A DNA stretch of 64,000 nucleotides from Cymodocea nodosa (Eukaryota; Streptophyta; Magnoliopsida; Alismatales; Cymodoceaceae): NCBI GenBank assembly GCA_036874045.1, contig CM072339.1, forward strand, positions 13,027,501 to 13,091,500, written 5' to 3'. A program made the position numbers and the translations under genes. The notes under the pieces are model-generated. The model saw only the letters and a list, made by a program, of their open reading frames with translations. It was not told where the DNA came from and made no database searches. Numbering within the stretch: position 1 is the first letter of the stretch; each line of letters opens with the position of its first letter. Below, in pieces: positions 1 through 12,576 of the stretch.

Positions 1-1024
1 CTTCTCTTTTTCCTTCATCGAAATACATACGTTCTGACCCACGTTTACATTTCGAATTTTCTTTAATCATCAATCTTGGATCTCTGAAAAATTTCCTACA
101 AAATAAACTTTCTCATCCAAAATTTTTCTTCAAGTGTAATAAGAAGTCGTTACTTTAATGTTATCTAAACGAGTAACACAAGTAGATATATAACTTAACG
201 AGTTCCTCATGGGACAACTCACGTGACAAGTACTGTAGCTAACTCAATGAACTAAGTCCATGGTGTTACGCTAACTCAACGAACCAACTCCGTAGTATTA
301 CGATAACTCAACGAACCAACTCTGTTGTGTTACAAATAACTCAACGAACTAGTAATAAACAAATGTTTTTATAATAAGAATTTTACCACGTGTAGAAATA
401 ACAACTTAAGTTTATAACGCTAACCTAATACATTGCCTTAATGTTCAATATAGCAACTCAACGCGTTTAGTTATGTTAACTTAACAAGTTAAACATGTGC
501 ACCTCACGTGATACAATATAACATTCGTAACTTTTAATTTCACCACGTGTACAACACTAACTTAACAAGTTCGTCTCTTCTTTTACTCACTAACTTAATG
601 AGTTCTCACGTGACCTATTTTAACCTTTAAGCCTCTAACTTAACAAGTTCTCATGTGACCTATTTTAACATTTAAGCCTCTAACTTAATGAGTTCTCACA
701 TGACCTTTATACAAATAACACTCTAACTTAACGAGTTGTCTAAACGTGTACTGTTCATGATACAGAAGATATAACTTTAAAACATATCATGCTTTTCAAT
801 AAAAACACACGTTATCTTAACATTTAGTTAAATGAGAAATTAATGCAATGAAATAACTAGTTATTTAACTTAATATAATTTTAGATCCAATATAGACAAG
901 TATTTATATCAATAAACTTTTTCTGTATTAATTGATGTTTTTAATTTCTTTTCACAAATAATAGTAATTGAGCAAATATGATTACTTTCATTCAGCACAC
1001 ATCATCAAAACAAAATACTCAACA
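1..1024 (-). repeat. 3' LTR of Sirevirus copy #1 (partial)
   Basis: On the minus strand the LTR starts TGTTGAGTAT at 1024, directly after a polypurine tract, and matches the LTRs at 23466-25000, 35178-36790, 44265-45636 and 50479-52076. About the last 500 bp (TATA box, R, U5) lie outside the window. Between about 190 and 740 it holds around a dozen copies of TAACTNNNCGA-like motifs (TAACTTAACGAG, TAACTCAACGAA and decayed forms), mixed with CACGTG palindromes, probably the U3 enhancer. Confidence 0.9.
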
Positions 1025-1040
1025 ATCTCCCCCTTTTTAA
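1025..1040 (-). other. Polypurine tract of copy #1
   Basis: On the minus strand AAAAAGGGGGAGAT lies directly before the LTR start at 1024, the position of the plus-strand primer. A second tract, GACAAAAAGGGGGAGAA on the minus strand, lies at about 1368-1385. Repeated polypurine tracts before the 3' LTR are known in Sireviruses. Confidence 0.8.
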
Positions 1041-1555
1041 TGATGACAAAACCATTTTAAATCAATTATGAAATATATTTTAACTCAACAAAGCACCTTC
1101 GGGTTAACTTTTAATTCAACAAACAAGTTTGTTGACTTAAGTTCACTTAAGCTTATTTCTATTGTTTGTGTAAAATTCACCTCTTAGAGATAAAACTTTC
1201 AGATGTCAATAAGTACATAAGTATCTTTTAGATTTTAATAACCATATAATTATCTTTTAGATTACATTATCATCTGTTAAATTACAATAACCACTTAAAT
1301 ATCATCTCCCTTTATAATATATGCAATTAAAATCATAATCATCTTCTTCTTTTGAATTTATAAACATTTCTCCCCCTTTTTGTCATTAATCAAAAAGATG
1401 ATTACACATTATATAAATCAAGAGATAAGCGTATACAACTCAACTTTCTGTAAACATAAATAAGAATTGAATCATTTACAGAAAAATGTATTGTTCAAAT
1501 AAGCAAACAAGAAATACAAACATTACATTTTGTATTCAGAAACAAGCAAACAAAC
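1041..1555 (-). other. 3' untranslated region of copy #1
   Basis: Non-coding sequence between the env-like pseudogene and the 3' LTR. It matches 43766-44264 and 49889-50478 in copies #3 and #4 and holds the upstream polypurine tract near 1370. The short plus-strand frame at 1486-1668 is the reverse of the env-like tail and is not a gene. Confidence 0.7.
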
Positions 1556-1559
1556 AGTT

Positions 1560-3825
1560 ATCTATCCCTCCTGAGTATATCACTATAACATTACATATTT
1601 TATCTCTTAGATGCCTAATATCATTTCTGATGTCGTTAAGCACATCATCTAGGGAAGGAGGTAGCTAGGGTTGCTGTTCTACTCGATTTGAATAACTAGG
1701 CTGTTGTGGTTGAATCTGTTCTGTACATTCAGCTAGTTGTGTTGTTGATGAGGTTGAGGTTGATGCATGGCTTGGAATTTTTGCAAATCTTTTACACTAA
1801 AAGCTCTCATGCCTTTAGTTTTAGAGGGTCAGTTAGATAAATTCAATTAGTTTGCAAGGAGTCTACATACAGCATCACCAAAAAATAACTTTGAACTTAT
1901 ATGCTGTAGTTGAGAAATGAAAACATCAAACCAATTGATTTGAATTCTATTCAGCAGATCATAAGTTGCATATAAACAACTTCTGCTAACTTCCATATTG
2001 TGTCCGACTCTTTGAAATAAATTGGCATGCAATATATTTACGATAAACCTAGCCTTTGCATTTAGATTTTCCATTAATCGCATTTCAGTATATGCATCTG
2101 GAATTTTTGATAGCAAGTGAATAACCCATTCCAGTTGTCTGATCATGTCGAATCTATTTGTAACAACAACACCTTCATTCTTTAATCCCAAAACTTTAAA
2201 AATTAATTTAGGAGATAATGTGAACTCCTAGTGATTTATTTGAGTTTTTAGTAGATTGTCATTCTTGACCAGATTGCTATAAAAGGTTGGAATAAGCTCT
2301 TTATGTTGTTTCCATTGTGTTCCAACTGGCAAGAATTAAATGAGGCCTTGAAACTCAAATAGATCTCTCATTTCTATCAAATTTCTGAATTTTATTAGAT
2401 GACCATGCAGAATCTGACATGTAATTAGGTTATTGTATTTCTACAATGCTTCCTCAGATCTAAAATGAATTGAATTACCTTGAATTTGTAATACTATACA
2501 TAAAGAAGGTGATACCTGAAACCTTGATTCAGAGTTAAATTCATCTTCACGAACCTCTTCTTCAAAATGAATGTCATGTTGTTCCTTTGTGAAAATATTT
2601 TCTTGAATCTACGTATGTAAGCTTGATTCTTCAGCTTCAACATTGTAAGGAACATCTTCAATATGCTCAACATTCATTAGTTCAGTCTTTATAGAATGGT
2701 CAGAGTTCAATTTTTTCACAAATTCTACAGCCGGTGTATCTATCTGTAAGTGTTTATTTTGTTCAACAAATATCACCATTGATACATGCTGTGAATTCTC
2801 AGACTCTACTTCTATAGATTCTAAAGAAGGCTGATTGACATTAAGCTCTTCTAGAGTCTTAACTTTTTCAATATCTACTACTCCAAACAATTCAACCGGT
2901 GAACTAGTTACTACCTCAACATTGTCAATTATATCTGCAATAACTTATTCTATGTCAGTTGCCTAATGCTCTGATTTTTCAATTTCTGCATCATCAAGGC
3001 TTGAACTAATAGAAAAACTTGAACTCATATTTGACTTGGATTTCTTTTCAAGTTTTCTAGTAAGAGAAAATAAAGTCTCATGATCTTCATCAGTTTCAGT
3101 ATGCTCGAAATTGATGAGTTTATAAGATACACTATAAGGAATAATGTCTAAACATACATTGTCCATTGGAAATAAATGCTCATCTGATTTTTCTTTTCCA
3201 ATAGACTTTGTTTCCTAAGACATAATTTTCCTGATTTTTCTTTTTCTATAATAAGTTAGTCTCTCTTCTTCGAGTGTTGCTGTTTTCTTTTGAAATTGTT
3301 CTATAAAAGTTTTCTAGTTCAATTCTTCTAAGGCACTTTCTATTACTATTGCCTTTCGAAGACCTTCAACTTTTCTTTTATCCATAGCAATATTTGTTTG
3401 TTTTTCTTTTGAATATAAAGGAGTAGGAATAGCAGATTCATGTTCTTCCTCAAATGCATGTAATATTGTACCGTTTATAGGTATTTGAGGAATTCTAGTT
3501 GATGTACCTACACCTTTTTCCAAATATTTTGCATACTATTCTAAAAATGCAATTTCAGCACACTTCATTCTGTATTTCTGATCAAACTTGCTTTGAACAT
3601 GTATTTTATACTTTCATCAGTGTTATAAAGTTCTAATCTAACTTCATTTAGTATTCCTTCTGGAAAGAAGTAATTATTATAAATTTCTACTAACATTTTG
3701 TCCACTTGAAATATTTTCTTAAACCAAGCTCATAGAACTTCATCATGGTCTATTTCTTTTCCTTTTCCATCTCATTTTCCTTTGCCTTTTCCTCTGCCAC
3801 GACCCTTGTAGAACTTGGAGACCAT
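1560..3825 (-). pseudogene. Env-like ORF of copy #1 (broken)
   Basis: This is the Sirevirus env-like gene, named for its position; no signal peptide or membrane segment is evident in any copy here. The ATG is at 3825, followed by a Gly-Arg-Lys-rich start (GRGRGKGKGK) and then an in-frame TGA at 3772-3774 (codon 18). Homology to the long frame at 47672-49888 runs through open stretches at 3523-3314, 3166-2963, 2890-2609 and 2191-1847, separated by stops and shifts. The last stretch carries the conserved C-terminal domain (QLEW, RLMENLNAKARF, NRIQINWFDVF). The glutamine-rich tail seen in the other copies is degraded. Confidence 0.8.
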
Positions 3826-5394
3826 CGTCGCAGGTTGTAACAGCAACAAGTGGGAAAGATTTTCTAAACAAAGTTTACGAATAACCTAAGTGCTTGTCTA
3901 ATAAGTGTTTAAATAGGGTTTTAGGAGACTAACTCAACGTGTATATAAGTCGGGTTTGGATTTTAAATGAATATTGAATATAGTTTATTCAATTAAGATA
4001 CCTGAAATATTTAAGCATAACTCATTGAGTTAACTAACCTAACAAGTAAAATACTATCTAGAGGCAGTTTTACACATTACCTTACATAACATAACATTTA
4101 GTTAGTATACTTTACCAAAAACAAGTTTCAGATGCTTTCAACTGAAACCTTCCAAAGACAACATACAAGCTAAACCTTAACATTTATAACATCATCTTGA
4201 GAACATTGTGAACTATTCTAATATTCTTTTTATGAATCTAAAATAGTTTGTTTGTCTTTTAAATTATTTCATCAAGATCTTAAGATTTGTATTCTGAATT
4301 ATATTAATCTGTTTTGGACATTGTTATTCCTCCCCCTACAAATATACTTCAAATATATTCAATAACATACAAAATATACTTGTATAAAGTAGATGTTAAT
4401 TATAGCTATACTTTAAATTCTCTTTTAAGATGATTTCTGTCATCCTTAATTCATTAAAAATGATTTCAAGAATCAATTCCATCTGTTATGAATCAAAACA
4501 TAACTTTAAACTTAATATGATTAACACAAGAAGAATAAAAGAATGTATCTCAAATAAACATTTTCAAAAGTACTAATTTTGATTCAACAAATCAGTAGTC
4601 ATATTGGTAGAAACCATATTCGATTCAAAGATCTCTATAATTAATGAAACAACTTTTATCATTTCAAAACGATAAATATTGATAATTTTCTTTAAAAGTT
4701 AGTTTGAAAAGTTTGAATCATACAAGAGCTTTCTAATGTACCCGTGTAATGAGCTTTCAATCAACAATCCCAGATCTGATCAGGACCTTAGGTTGCTAGA
4801 TTTAAAGAATCCTTTTTCAAGACAACAATCCTTACATACCTATCTGCTCGGGTACAAAAGGTTCGTGATCAAACTGATCAATAAACTCTCAAAGATTTTC
4901 ACTTTGTAAGCACTTTTCATTATAAGCACAGTATATATGTATTCCATTAATACAGATGCAATAAAACACAAATCTCATATAATTTTTACGTCTATGATTT
5001 TACTGAAAATATGAATCAGTTTCAATAAGCTCATACTTTTGATTAGTAGTTTAAGATGATTTACATATAAATTATTCTACAAGTTTAATCAATCAAGTCA
5101 AATTCATGCATGATCATATGTACTTTCATTGATCCAAAGAAAACATTTAATCAAAATTTCAGGATTCCAGAGGTATTTAATGTTTTTCATTTACACTTCC
5201 ACTTAAAATTTTGAAAACCATCAAACTTGACAAAATACGTAAAATCAATAATATACTTCTATAATTTTACAATAAATACATAGTATCTTATGTAGTAGTT
5301 TAGATATTACTTAGTTATTTATGATAAGTGTATAATATCTATGAGGTAAACAACATCATCAACAAAATTTATCTTTTTGTGGAGTTTAAGCATT
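3826..5394 (-). other. Pol-to-env spacer of copy #1
   Basis: About 1.57 kb of non-coding DNA between the pol stop and the env-like ATG. It is strongly similar to 39908-41494 (copy #3) and 46034-47620 (copy #4), and part of it resembles 53640-54530 in family B. It holds an internal purine run (GTAGGGGGAG on the minus strand near 4330) and, near the env start, the motif GTTAACTCAATGAGTTA also found in the LTR arrays. Confidence 0.8.
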
Positions 5395-7272
5395 TTACAC
5401 ATCACATAGCCTACAAATACCTAAATTTAACCTTATGTTACTGAATGTATTTTCATCTTGAGGTTTTGTAAATATATCAACTAATTGATTTTTACTAGAC
5501 ACAAATCCTAATTTAATTTTTCCTTTAATTACGTTATCTCTTAAAAAATGATGTCTAACCTCTATATGTTTTGCTCTAGAATATAATGCAGAATTTTTGG
5601 AAAGATTTATTGCAGAACTATTGTCATAATAAATCTCAGTTGTATCATAAGATAATCCAAAATCTTCTAAAGTTTGCCTTATCCATAGAATCTGAGTGCA
5701 ACACAGTGCAACAACAACATATTCAGCTTCAGTGGTTGAAAGTGCTACATAGTTTTGCTTTTTACTAAACCATGACACCAAATTATTTCCCAATAATTGA
5801 CATGTGCCATTGGTACTTTTTCTATCAGATTTAGATCCTGCGTAATCAGCATCAATATATCCTATAAGATCTATTGAACTATCCTTAGAATAATACAGTC
5901 TGAAATTTTTAGTTCCTTGTATATATATAAATATTCTTTTAACAGCAATTGAGTGTGATTCTTTAGGATTAGATTGAAATCTAGCACAAGCACACATAGC
6001 AAACATAATATTAGGCCTATTAACTATCAAATAAAGTAAAGAACCAATCATACTTCTATATTTTCTTTGATCTATTGATTTTCCTATGTCATCAATATCT
6101 AACTTTAAAGAAATACTCATAGGAGTTCCTCAAATCCTTGTATCATTAAAATTAAATTTCTTAAGCATTTCATCTGCATATTTTTCCTGATTGAAAAATA
6201 TACCTTTATCCATTTGCTTAATTTGAAGTCTTAAAAAATTTACTGAAGCTCTAGTTTTAACTCCTTCATTAATATTACCAATGACTTGAGTGATGGGATG
6301 TAATGAAGAATAACGCTAATTTTTCTAATTTTCCTCAATATTTTCATCAACATCTGAAGGTACATCACTTTCATCATTAGTTTGATCATTTAAGTTCATG
6401 TTTTTTATTTTCTCAGATAAATCTTCAATCTCTCTATTGATCTCTAATTCTTTTGGGAAATTGATCATATCATCATTATCAACTTTAGATTGAGATTCTC
6501 TAAAGGAATTTTCATTGAAACTTACATGAAGGGTTTCTTTAATAGTTCTAGAAGTCTTATTATATACTCTATAGGCTTTACTTCTAGTAGAGTAACCTAC
6601 AAAAATTCCTTCATCCGCTTTGGCTTGAAATTTATCCCTTTTATCCTTAGTATTAAGAATAAAACACTTACAGCCAAATGGTTTCATATAGGAAATTTTT
6701 GGAACCCTATCAAACATAATTTCAAAAGGAGTTTTATTAACAAGAGGTCTTAAGTGACTTTTGTTAATAACATAACAAGCTGTATTCACTACTTCAGCCT
6801 AAAGATTTTGAGGTAAATTATGATCATTTAACATAGTTCTGGCTAATTCCTAAAGTGATCAATTCTTTCTCTTAACAACACCATTTTGAGACGATGCTCT
6901 TGGAAAAGAAAATCTATGATCAATGCCATGATCTATACAGTAATTATCTATTTGATCATTATCAAATTCAGTTCCATGATCACTCCTAAGTTTTTGAATA
7001 GAGACACTTTGCTCATTTTGAACAAAATTGCAAAACATTTTAAATTTTTCAAAAACTTCTATCTTAGATGTTAGAAAATATACCCAAGTGTATCTAGAGA
7101 AGTCATCTACTAAAACAAATACATACCGTTTACCACCAAGACTCATGATTCTTGTTGGTCCAAATAGATCCATATGTATAAGTTCTAAGACTCTCTTGCT
7201 TGAAATATCAGTTTTGGATTTAAAAGAGTTTTTGTGAAGTTTACCTAACTCACATGCATCACACATAAAGTC
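5395..7272 (-). pseudogene. Pol of copy #1, 3' part: integrase, truncated RT, RNase H
   Basis: Copia-type pol, read from 7272 down. 7266-6859 encodes the integrase core: HMDLFGPT, VDDFSRYTW and SDHGTEFDN hold the catalytic Asp residues and QNGVVKRKN the Glu region (K replaces E after VV). 6789-6325 is the integrase C-terminal region. 6120-5395 is the end of RT and RNase H, with DADYAGSKSDRKS, STTEAEY and the terminal ADIFTKP-like stretch (here VDIFTKP). About 720 bp of RT present in copy #3, including the YVDD active site, are missing at about 6230-6243, so this copy could not make reverse transcriptase. Stops separate the three open stretches. The missing 5' part of pol continues at 20487. 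Confidence 0.88.
7268..7272. repeat. Target-site duplication AAGTC, left of Gypsy element
   Basis: AAGTC at 7268-7272 is repeated at 20482-20486. Removing 7273-20486 restores a sequence matching uninterrupted Sirevirus integrase in copy #2 near 32190. Confidence 0.9.
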
Positions 7273-9419
7273 TGTAATGGTTTTATGTGTTGTTAAATTA
7301 ATGGCAAAAGCGCAAATTTTATATTTATAACCGCAAGCGCACGGTGCCTATTGTAATAAGCAAGTGCAAGTACAGGTCGAATCCACAAGGAGTTTGTCTT
7401 AAATAATTTTATTAAAATGATTATTTGATAAAACATCCACTCTATTAAATCCACAATTAAAACTCTAATTATATGTAATCAAGTTACAATTTATAAAAAT
7501 ACAATAAAGATTTCAAAGGTAGCATAAAACTTGTTAATTCCTAGAGCTAATAGCTAGAAAACTCAAGAAAATCTTAAGTTCACATTTTTGGAATCACAGA
7601 AATTAGTCCGAATTCTAACTCTTCTTCCTTCCAACCTGGACATTGAAAAATCCAGAGAAAATATTGGTTGGAAAGGTCATCGAGACTCTAGGTTGCTGCC
7701 AAAGTCGGATATACAAACAGTGCGCAAAACGATTCTGAAAACTTTCCAAAAACACATCGTTGGTGTAAAAATCATAACTCAATCAAATCTTCATGAAATA
7801 CCACGAAATCACTGCTCCTTGAAAGATAACTCGTTTCTCTAATCAAGAAAATTTACAGGAAAACATTTCGGAACACAAAAAAGTAAGGCAACACGAAGGC
7901 GTCAAGCACAATTTCTATCACTCGACTAGTAAAACAGAGTAGATGCTACCTTCGAAAGAAAAATCGAAAAACCAAAGAAATGCATTCTAATAAATTCCAA
8001 CAACACTACATACGTATTGTACACTTAAATTACTTACAAAAAAAGCTATAACACTACATATAACTTAGAGAAATCAAGTCGTACAACATATAACAAAACA
8101 GAACATGTATTGGAATTTACAGAAAATAGGATATACATGCATTCACAAGGGTTAAGAGTTAGTTTTATGCACAACATTCACATATTCACATGAATCAACT
8201 ATATTCCATGAGATCTAATCTAAAACAACTATTTAAATTAAAAAAATAAAGATTTAACAAACATCCTAAACGTGCATACATTTATAAATTAAAAATACCT
8301 AAATACTCATACACATTTGATATGAAAATAGGATTACAAGTATGAGGATCTCTCCCTTCTCTTTTACCTTTAATTCATCCACTTCTCTTCAAGCATTTGA
8401 TCCCTATTTGATGATGAACCACTTTGTCCGCTCCTCTACAAGGCTGTCACCACTTGCAAATCACGTCCAAAGGGGAGCCGCCTATGTTTGCTTTGGAGAA
8501 AATGGGTTGCATGTCCTCAATCCACTTCCAAGATATACGGATTTGTTGGCTTTCCTCTCAATTTTGATGCTTCCTATTACCTCATCTTGAAGATCACGTT
8601 CCAAGCTCTTCCAATGCTGCACACGTGCCTCCAATACCACCGATTTCACCCATAGAGGTCCTTCCGTATGTTGGCTTAGAGTGGAGAGAAGGAGGTCTTC
8701 TAGTATGAGGGGAAAGGTGCCTAAGCTCACTAATCTTGGAGGAAAACTCTTCCAAAATCTTGGGTGGAAGAGGATGGACGAAAATTGGAGTTGGAGTTCT
8801 TGCCCTTGCGTGGAGGAGAAAGAGAAGATGATCTTTCCTTTGGCCAACCATCCTCTTTTGCTTTCCATTGTCATCCATCTATGGAAATATTTCAAACACC
8901 TTCCAATTTGTGGCCTCTAATTTAGGCAAGCTTTAATCATTGATTGATTGATTGGTGGATTGATTTGGAGTTTGAATTGGACGACCATTAGTTGTTGATT
9001 TCCCATGATTTAATCCAAGGATCTACGTCCTCAACTATTATCAACAACTCAAACATAACATTAAATGCATATGCACATTACACATAAATTGCTACTCAAT
9101 TATAAAGCAAAAATGAAATGTGCATAATATATTGCTTGCTCAATTGAGTATTATTTGATTTCATATCTTAATGATAATTCTTTTAAAATATGCATGAAAT
9201 CAATATATAAATTACTTATATCTACACATGGGCTAATTGACTAGGTGTTAATTTAATAAAGGATAAATTTGTGCATTATTGACTATTTAACAATAAAACC
9301 TGCATAGTTCTAAAATATGATTTTCATGTAATCTTTCATAAGAACATATATAATGATGACTTATAATCCTTAATATGCATGAATTAACATATATAAAATG
9401 CGCAAATTGATACTTTACA
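7273..9419 (-). repeat. 3' LTR of the Gypsy element
   Basis: Starts TGTAATGG at the left edge and ends TACTTTACA at 9419. It is nearly identical to 18297-20481; the main difference is a ~38-bp stretch at about 18710-18750 that is absent here. Near the left edge it has the phrase AAGTACAGGTCGAATCCAC, common in plant Gypsy LTRs. A GC-richer block at 8340-8920 gives open frames on both strands in both LTRs. Their proteins differ at many residues between the LTRs, so I read this as LTR leader, not a gene. Confidence 0.93.
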
Positions 9420-10962
9420 CACCCCCATACCTAGTCTTTGCTAGTCCCTTAGCAAAGGACTAAAACTAAACAATGATAACATAAATCCCATATGAAAATG
9501 CACTTATTAAAAAATAGAAAACAAAAACAACTAATAAACAAATAACAAAAATAGAACTAACCTAAGCCACTTTCGTAGGGATCACGACTACACTTAGCAT
9601 GTGCAGCAAGCCTTTAAACCCCTAGGTCACCCTAGTGGTGGAGTTGTGTCTTTAGAGGGTTTTCAACAGATATACCCACAAAATCCAAAACAATACATAA
9701 AACAACACAAATGAAAGACAAAAAACAACAAAAATATGCTCTTGGTTTCCTAATCATGGATAAAGTTGCTTTTAAGTAGTCTTGACCTATTAGCTTCACC
9801 TTTATTCAATCACCTCTCACCTTTCTAATTTGGATTCAAATAATCATTCAATTTCCATCCTAAGAAAGTAAAGTACTATATAAATAAGTGTATGTGAAAA
9901 TAGCCAAGACTAAGAAATAACCTACTCAACTCCCTCCAAGTTACCTAGGTAATCCCAAAGGTCTATCCTTGAGTCCATTGTCCTTTTATTTTGACTCTTT
10001 TTTTTTTTTTTTTCTTTTTAGATTACCTTCTACTCCAGCACCTTTTTACGTGACCACAATCCCTTACTTAGGGTAAAGTTGACCGATTACTTAGTAGCCT
10101 TTGTAAGAACAAGTAATCAATCTCTCTTCTTCTTTTCTTTTTCTTTTTTTTTCTCTCTAGCCCTCTACCCTTAAGAGTGCCTCCCACATCATTGTGTAGG
10201 AATGGGCAATTTTACCTTAGCTGTTTTATTCTACCCTTCTCATAGGACAACCCCAAGGTATTCCTAAGTTTCCCTTCAAGAGGAGTGGTTCCTTTCTAGT
10301 TAAGGCCTCATGTAAGTGCAATACTACATATAAGCTCAAAAATATGGATGGTTTTGAATTTTATTCTTCTCCTTCCCTTAAGGTTCAAGGTTTCTTTCCT
10401 AAAGGATTCACTTTTAGATCTCAATTATACCTAAAAGAACTCTATCAATTAGGGCCTATGAGCATTTATAAAACAAAATAAACAAGAAAAAGTACAAAAT
10501 TGAAAAAAAAAATTGTCGTCAAATGCCTCCCCCCCATACCTAAATTTTGCATTGTCCCCAATGTAAAAGAAAGTATTTAGGCAATAAGATAAAAAGCATG
10601 AAGATGACAAAAATAAAAGAAACAAACTATGACAAGCAAGGACAGATTACACCCCCATACCTAGCATGTAATCCATATGCACATGTGTAAAGTTAAATTG
10701 TATTATTCCTAAAACATACAATGGAGATTGAGTAGTATGCTGAAGAAATAATGTTCAATACATGTATCATTCAAATGCATCATACAGAAATAAGGTGAAG
10801 AGTGCGTACCTTGCTTGATGAAGGAAAATAATAAATACAAAACTAACAAACATATCAAAACAGAAAAGAAATTTATATAAACAAAACTATAGCATGTGAT
10901 TAAGAATAAAAATACTAACAAAAAGAAATTTTTGTTTTTGTTTTTGTCTTTTTTTTATATAT
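9420..10962 (-). other. 3' non-coding region of the Gypsy element with polypurine tracts
   Basis: No credible gene. On the minus strand TAGGTATGGGGG occurs three times: at the LTR edge (about 9420-9432, the functional polypurine position), near 10530-10555 after GGGGACAATGC, and near 10650-10665. There are long T-rich runs around 10000-10015 and 10135-10155. Parts near 10040-10090 resemble 31220-31290, and the GGACAATGC...GGTATGGGGG block resembles 53341-53375. Confidence 0.75.
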
Positions 10963-11345
10963 CTACTCATGTAGATGGTGAAGGGTTAGTTCCTGAAGTC
11001 TCTCCTTGTGCCAAATGCACACTTGCCAAGCGGGGATTTGGTACAGTGTTGGTAATTCTCCCCGTGCTCTACCTCTAGATGAAGTAGACAACCTATCAAA
11101 CTTTTCTTCTAATCCCTTAATGATTTGGTCATGGCTAACTAAAATGGGATTTACTTGTCCGCTAACTTGAATTAAGGATTGAATCCCTTTCTCCATTTCA
11201 GTGAATCTTTTCTCCAAGGTGGACATTCTATCACTTAAAATTGGTTGAGTGGGTCCATGATGCTCAGTACGGTTTCCAAGTGCTTCCTATTGTCACCACG
11301 AAAAATTGGGATGGTTTTTCCATCCCGGGTATAGTGTGATGACGG
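10963..11345 (-). pseudogene. Gypsy gag C-terminal remnant
   Basis: Continues gag downstream of the zinc knuckle. On the minus strand the DNA just below 11346 encodes, across shifted frames, the Athila-like signature around PGW..HPNFSW and then DNRKH. This is followed by an open stretch (11226-10963) with a short coiled-coil-like helix beginning STLEKRFTEMEKGIQSL. Frame shifts make it untranslatable as one protein. It ends without the gag-to-protease linker expected next; that linker is instead at 16850-15822. Confidence 0.6.
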
Positions 11346-12356
11346 TTAGAATGACCTTTGTCCCATACCAATGGCATTGACTTCCTCAAATTGTTGTCCT
11401 TGCATTGCAAGGCATTCTTCCATTATGTGCCCAGGAATTCCACATGCTATACACTTGACTTCATTCACTTTATCTTTTCCCTTTTGTTGACTTATAATCA
11501 GATCTTCTACTTTTTTAACCATGGATGACATCCTAGCTTCCATGCCTACCATGGGGTCTACTGTGTGCATTCCCTTTGCCAAAGTTCTATCAAATGTTCT
11601 ATCTGATGAACTTTCCATTTCCATTGTTCTCTCAGCAAGGTCCACAAGTCTATCCCATGCACTGACTTCATCTAATCTCGTGAATCGTCTAGGACATACA
11701 GATTCTAACATCAACTTGGTCTGATAATCCAATCCTTCATAGATTACTTGACACTGTCTTGATTTAAGTAGACCATGATTAGGACATCTTGCCACTAGTC
11801 TATTGAAACGTTCAAAATATTTCCAAAAGGGTTCATTGGTTTGCTGGCAAATGTTTAGAATAGCATTCTTAGCTTGAATGGTCTTATGCAAAGGATGAAA
11901 TTTCTTAATAAAGACAACACAAAAATCAGTCCAAGTACAAATTGAATTAATAGGAAGGGTGTTCAACCATAATTTTGCATCATCTCAAAGGGCAAAAGGA
12001 ATAAATCTCAACTTTATTGCATCAACAGACACTTCAGGTAGATTAATCATGTTGCAAACATCATTAAAGTCATTTAGAAATGCATATGCATCTTCCTTAT
12101 CTAGTCCATGAAATCTAGGCAATTGATTGACATAATTCATATGCAATTGAAATTTATGTCCATCTACCTGTGGCAGCACAAGACAAGAAGGATGGTCATG
12201 TATTTGAGGATAGCAGATGTCCTCAAGAGAAGGTAAATGTTGGTTACCCTGCTGCTCTGCCATTCCTAATGGTTCTCCTAATGTTCTACCCTCTTCTATG
12301 GATGTACTTCTCACAAGCCTAGAAGTGTGATCTCTCACCCAACCAAAAGGTTGCAT
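11346..12356 (-). pseudogene. Gypsy gag (capsid and zinc knuckle), displaced 3' of integrase
   Basis: Two open stretches in one frame, 12356-11985 and 11966-11346, separated by one TGA at 11985-11987 (a CGA-to-TGA change would explain it). Together they make a Gypsy capsid: PRFHGLDKEDAYAFLNDF, then after the stop DDAKLWLNTLP, KFHPLHKT and PFWKYFERFNRLVARCP, as in plant retrotransposon Gag proteins. Near the C-terminus is the nucleocapsid knuckle CIACGIPGHIMEEC (CX2CX4HX4C). It lies on the same strand as pol but downstream of integrase, the reverse of the usual order. Gag would form the particle; this copy cannot because of the stop. Confidence 0.85.
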
Positions 12357-12576
12357 GCAATAGAAAGATACTTAAATAGTAAGTGTAGAGGAAAATAACA
12401 CTTACAATGAAGCAGTCTCCAAGTCCAACCTGCATGTTAGATGAGTGAGTAGCATGAATCAAATTGCATAATAGAAAAGAAATAAAAGGAATAGAATAAC
12501 TATACAAGAAAAGAAAAAATAAAGAAAAACTACTGTCCTATTCAGCATAGATAGTATCTACTAAATTAATATTCTC
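12357..12576 (-). other. Leader-like segment between integrase stop and gag
   Basis: T-rich on the minus strand, with a 24-nt stretch (12429-12406) preceded by TGCAG and followed by GTAAG, resembling a small exon with consensus splice edges. Such T-rich, splice-like sequence is what one might expect in a 5' leader before gag. No coding similarity was recognised. The splice reading is inference. Confidence 0.35.

Noticed and set aside
1486..1668. Small plus-strand frame with a cysteine near its start
   Set aside because: It is antisense to the decayed C-terminus of the env-like gene.
7588..7842. 84-residue plus-strand frame in the Gypsy 3' LTR
   Set aside because: Broken in the paired 5' LTR by the ~38-bp indel; not conserved.
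8482..8895. 137-residue minus-strand frame repeated in both Gypsy LTRs (also 19543-19956)
   Set aside because: The two translations differ at many residues despite near-identical LTRs, several other frames are open in the same GC-richer block, and no domain is recognisable. Best read as LTR leader sequence.
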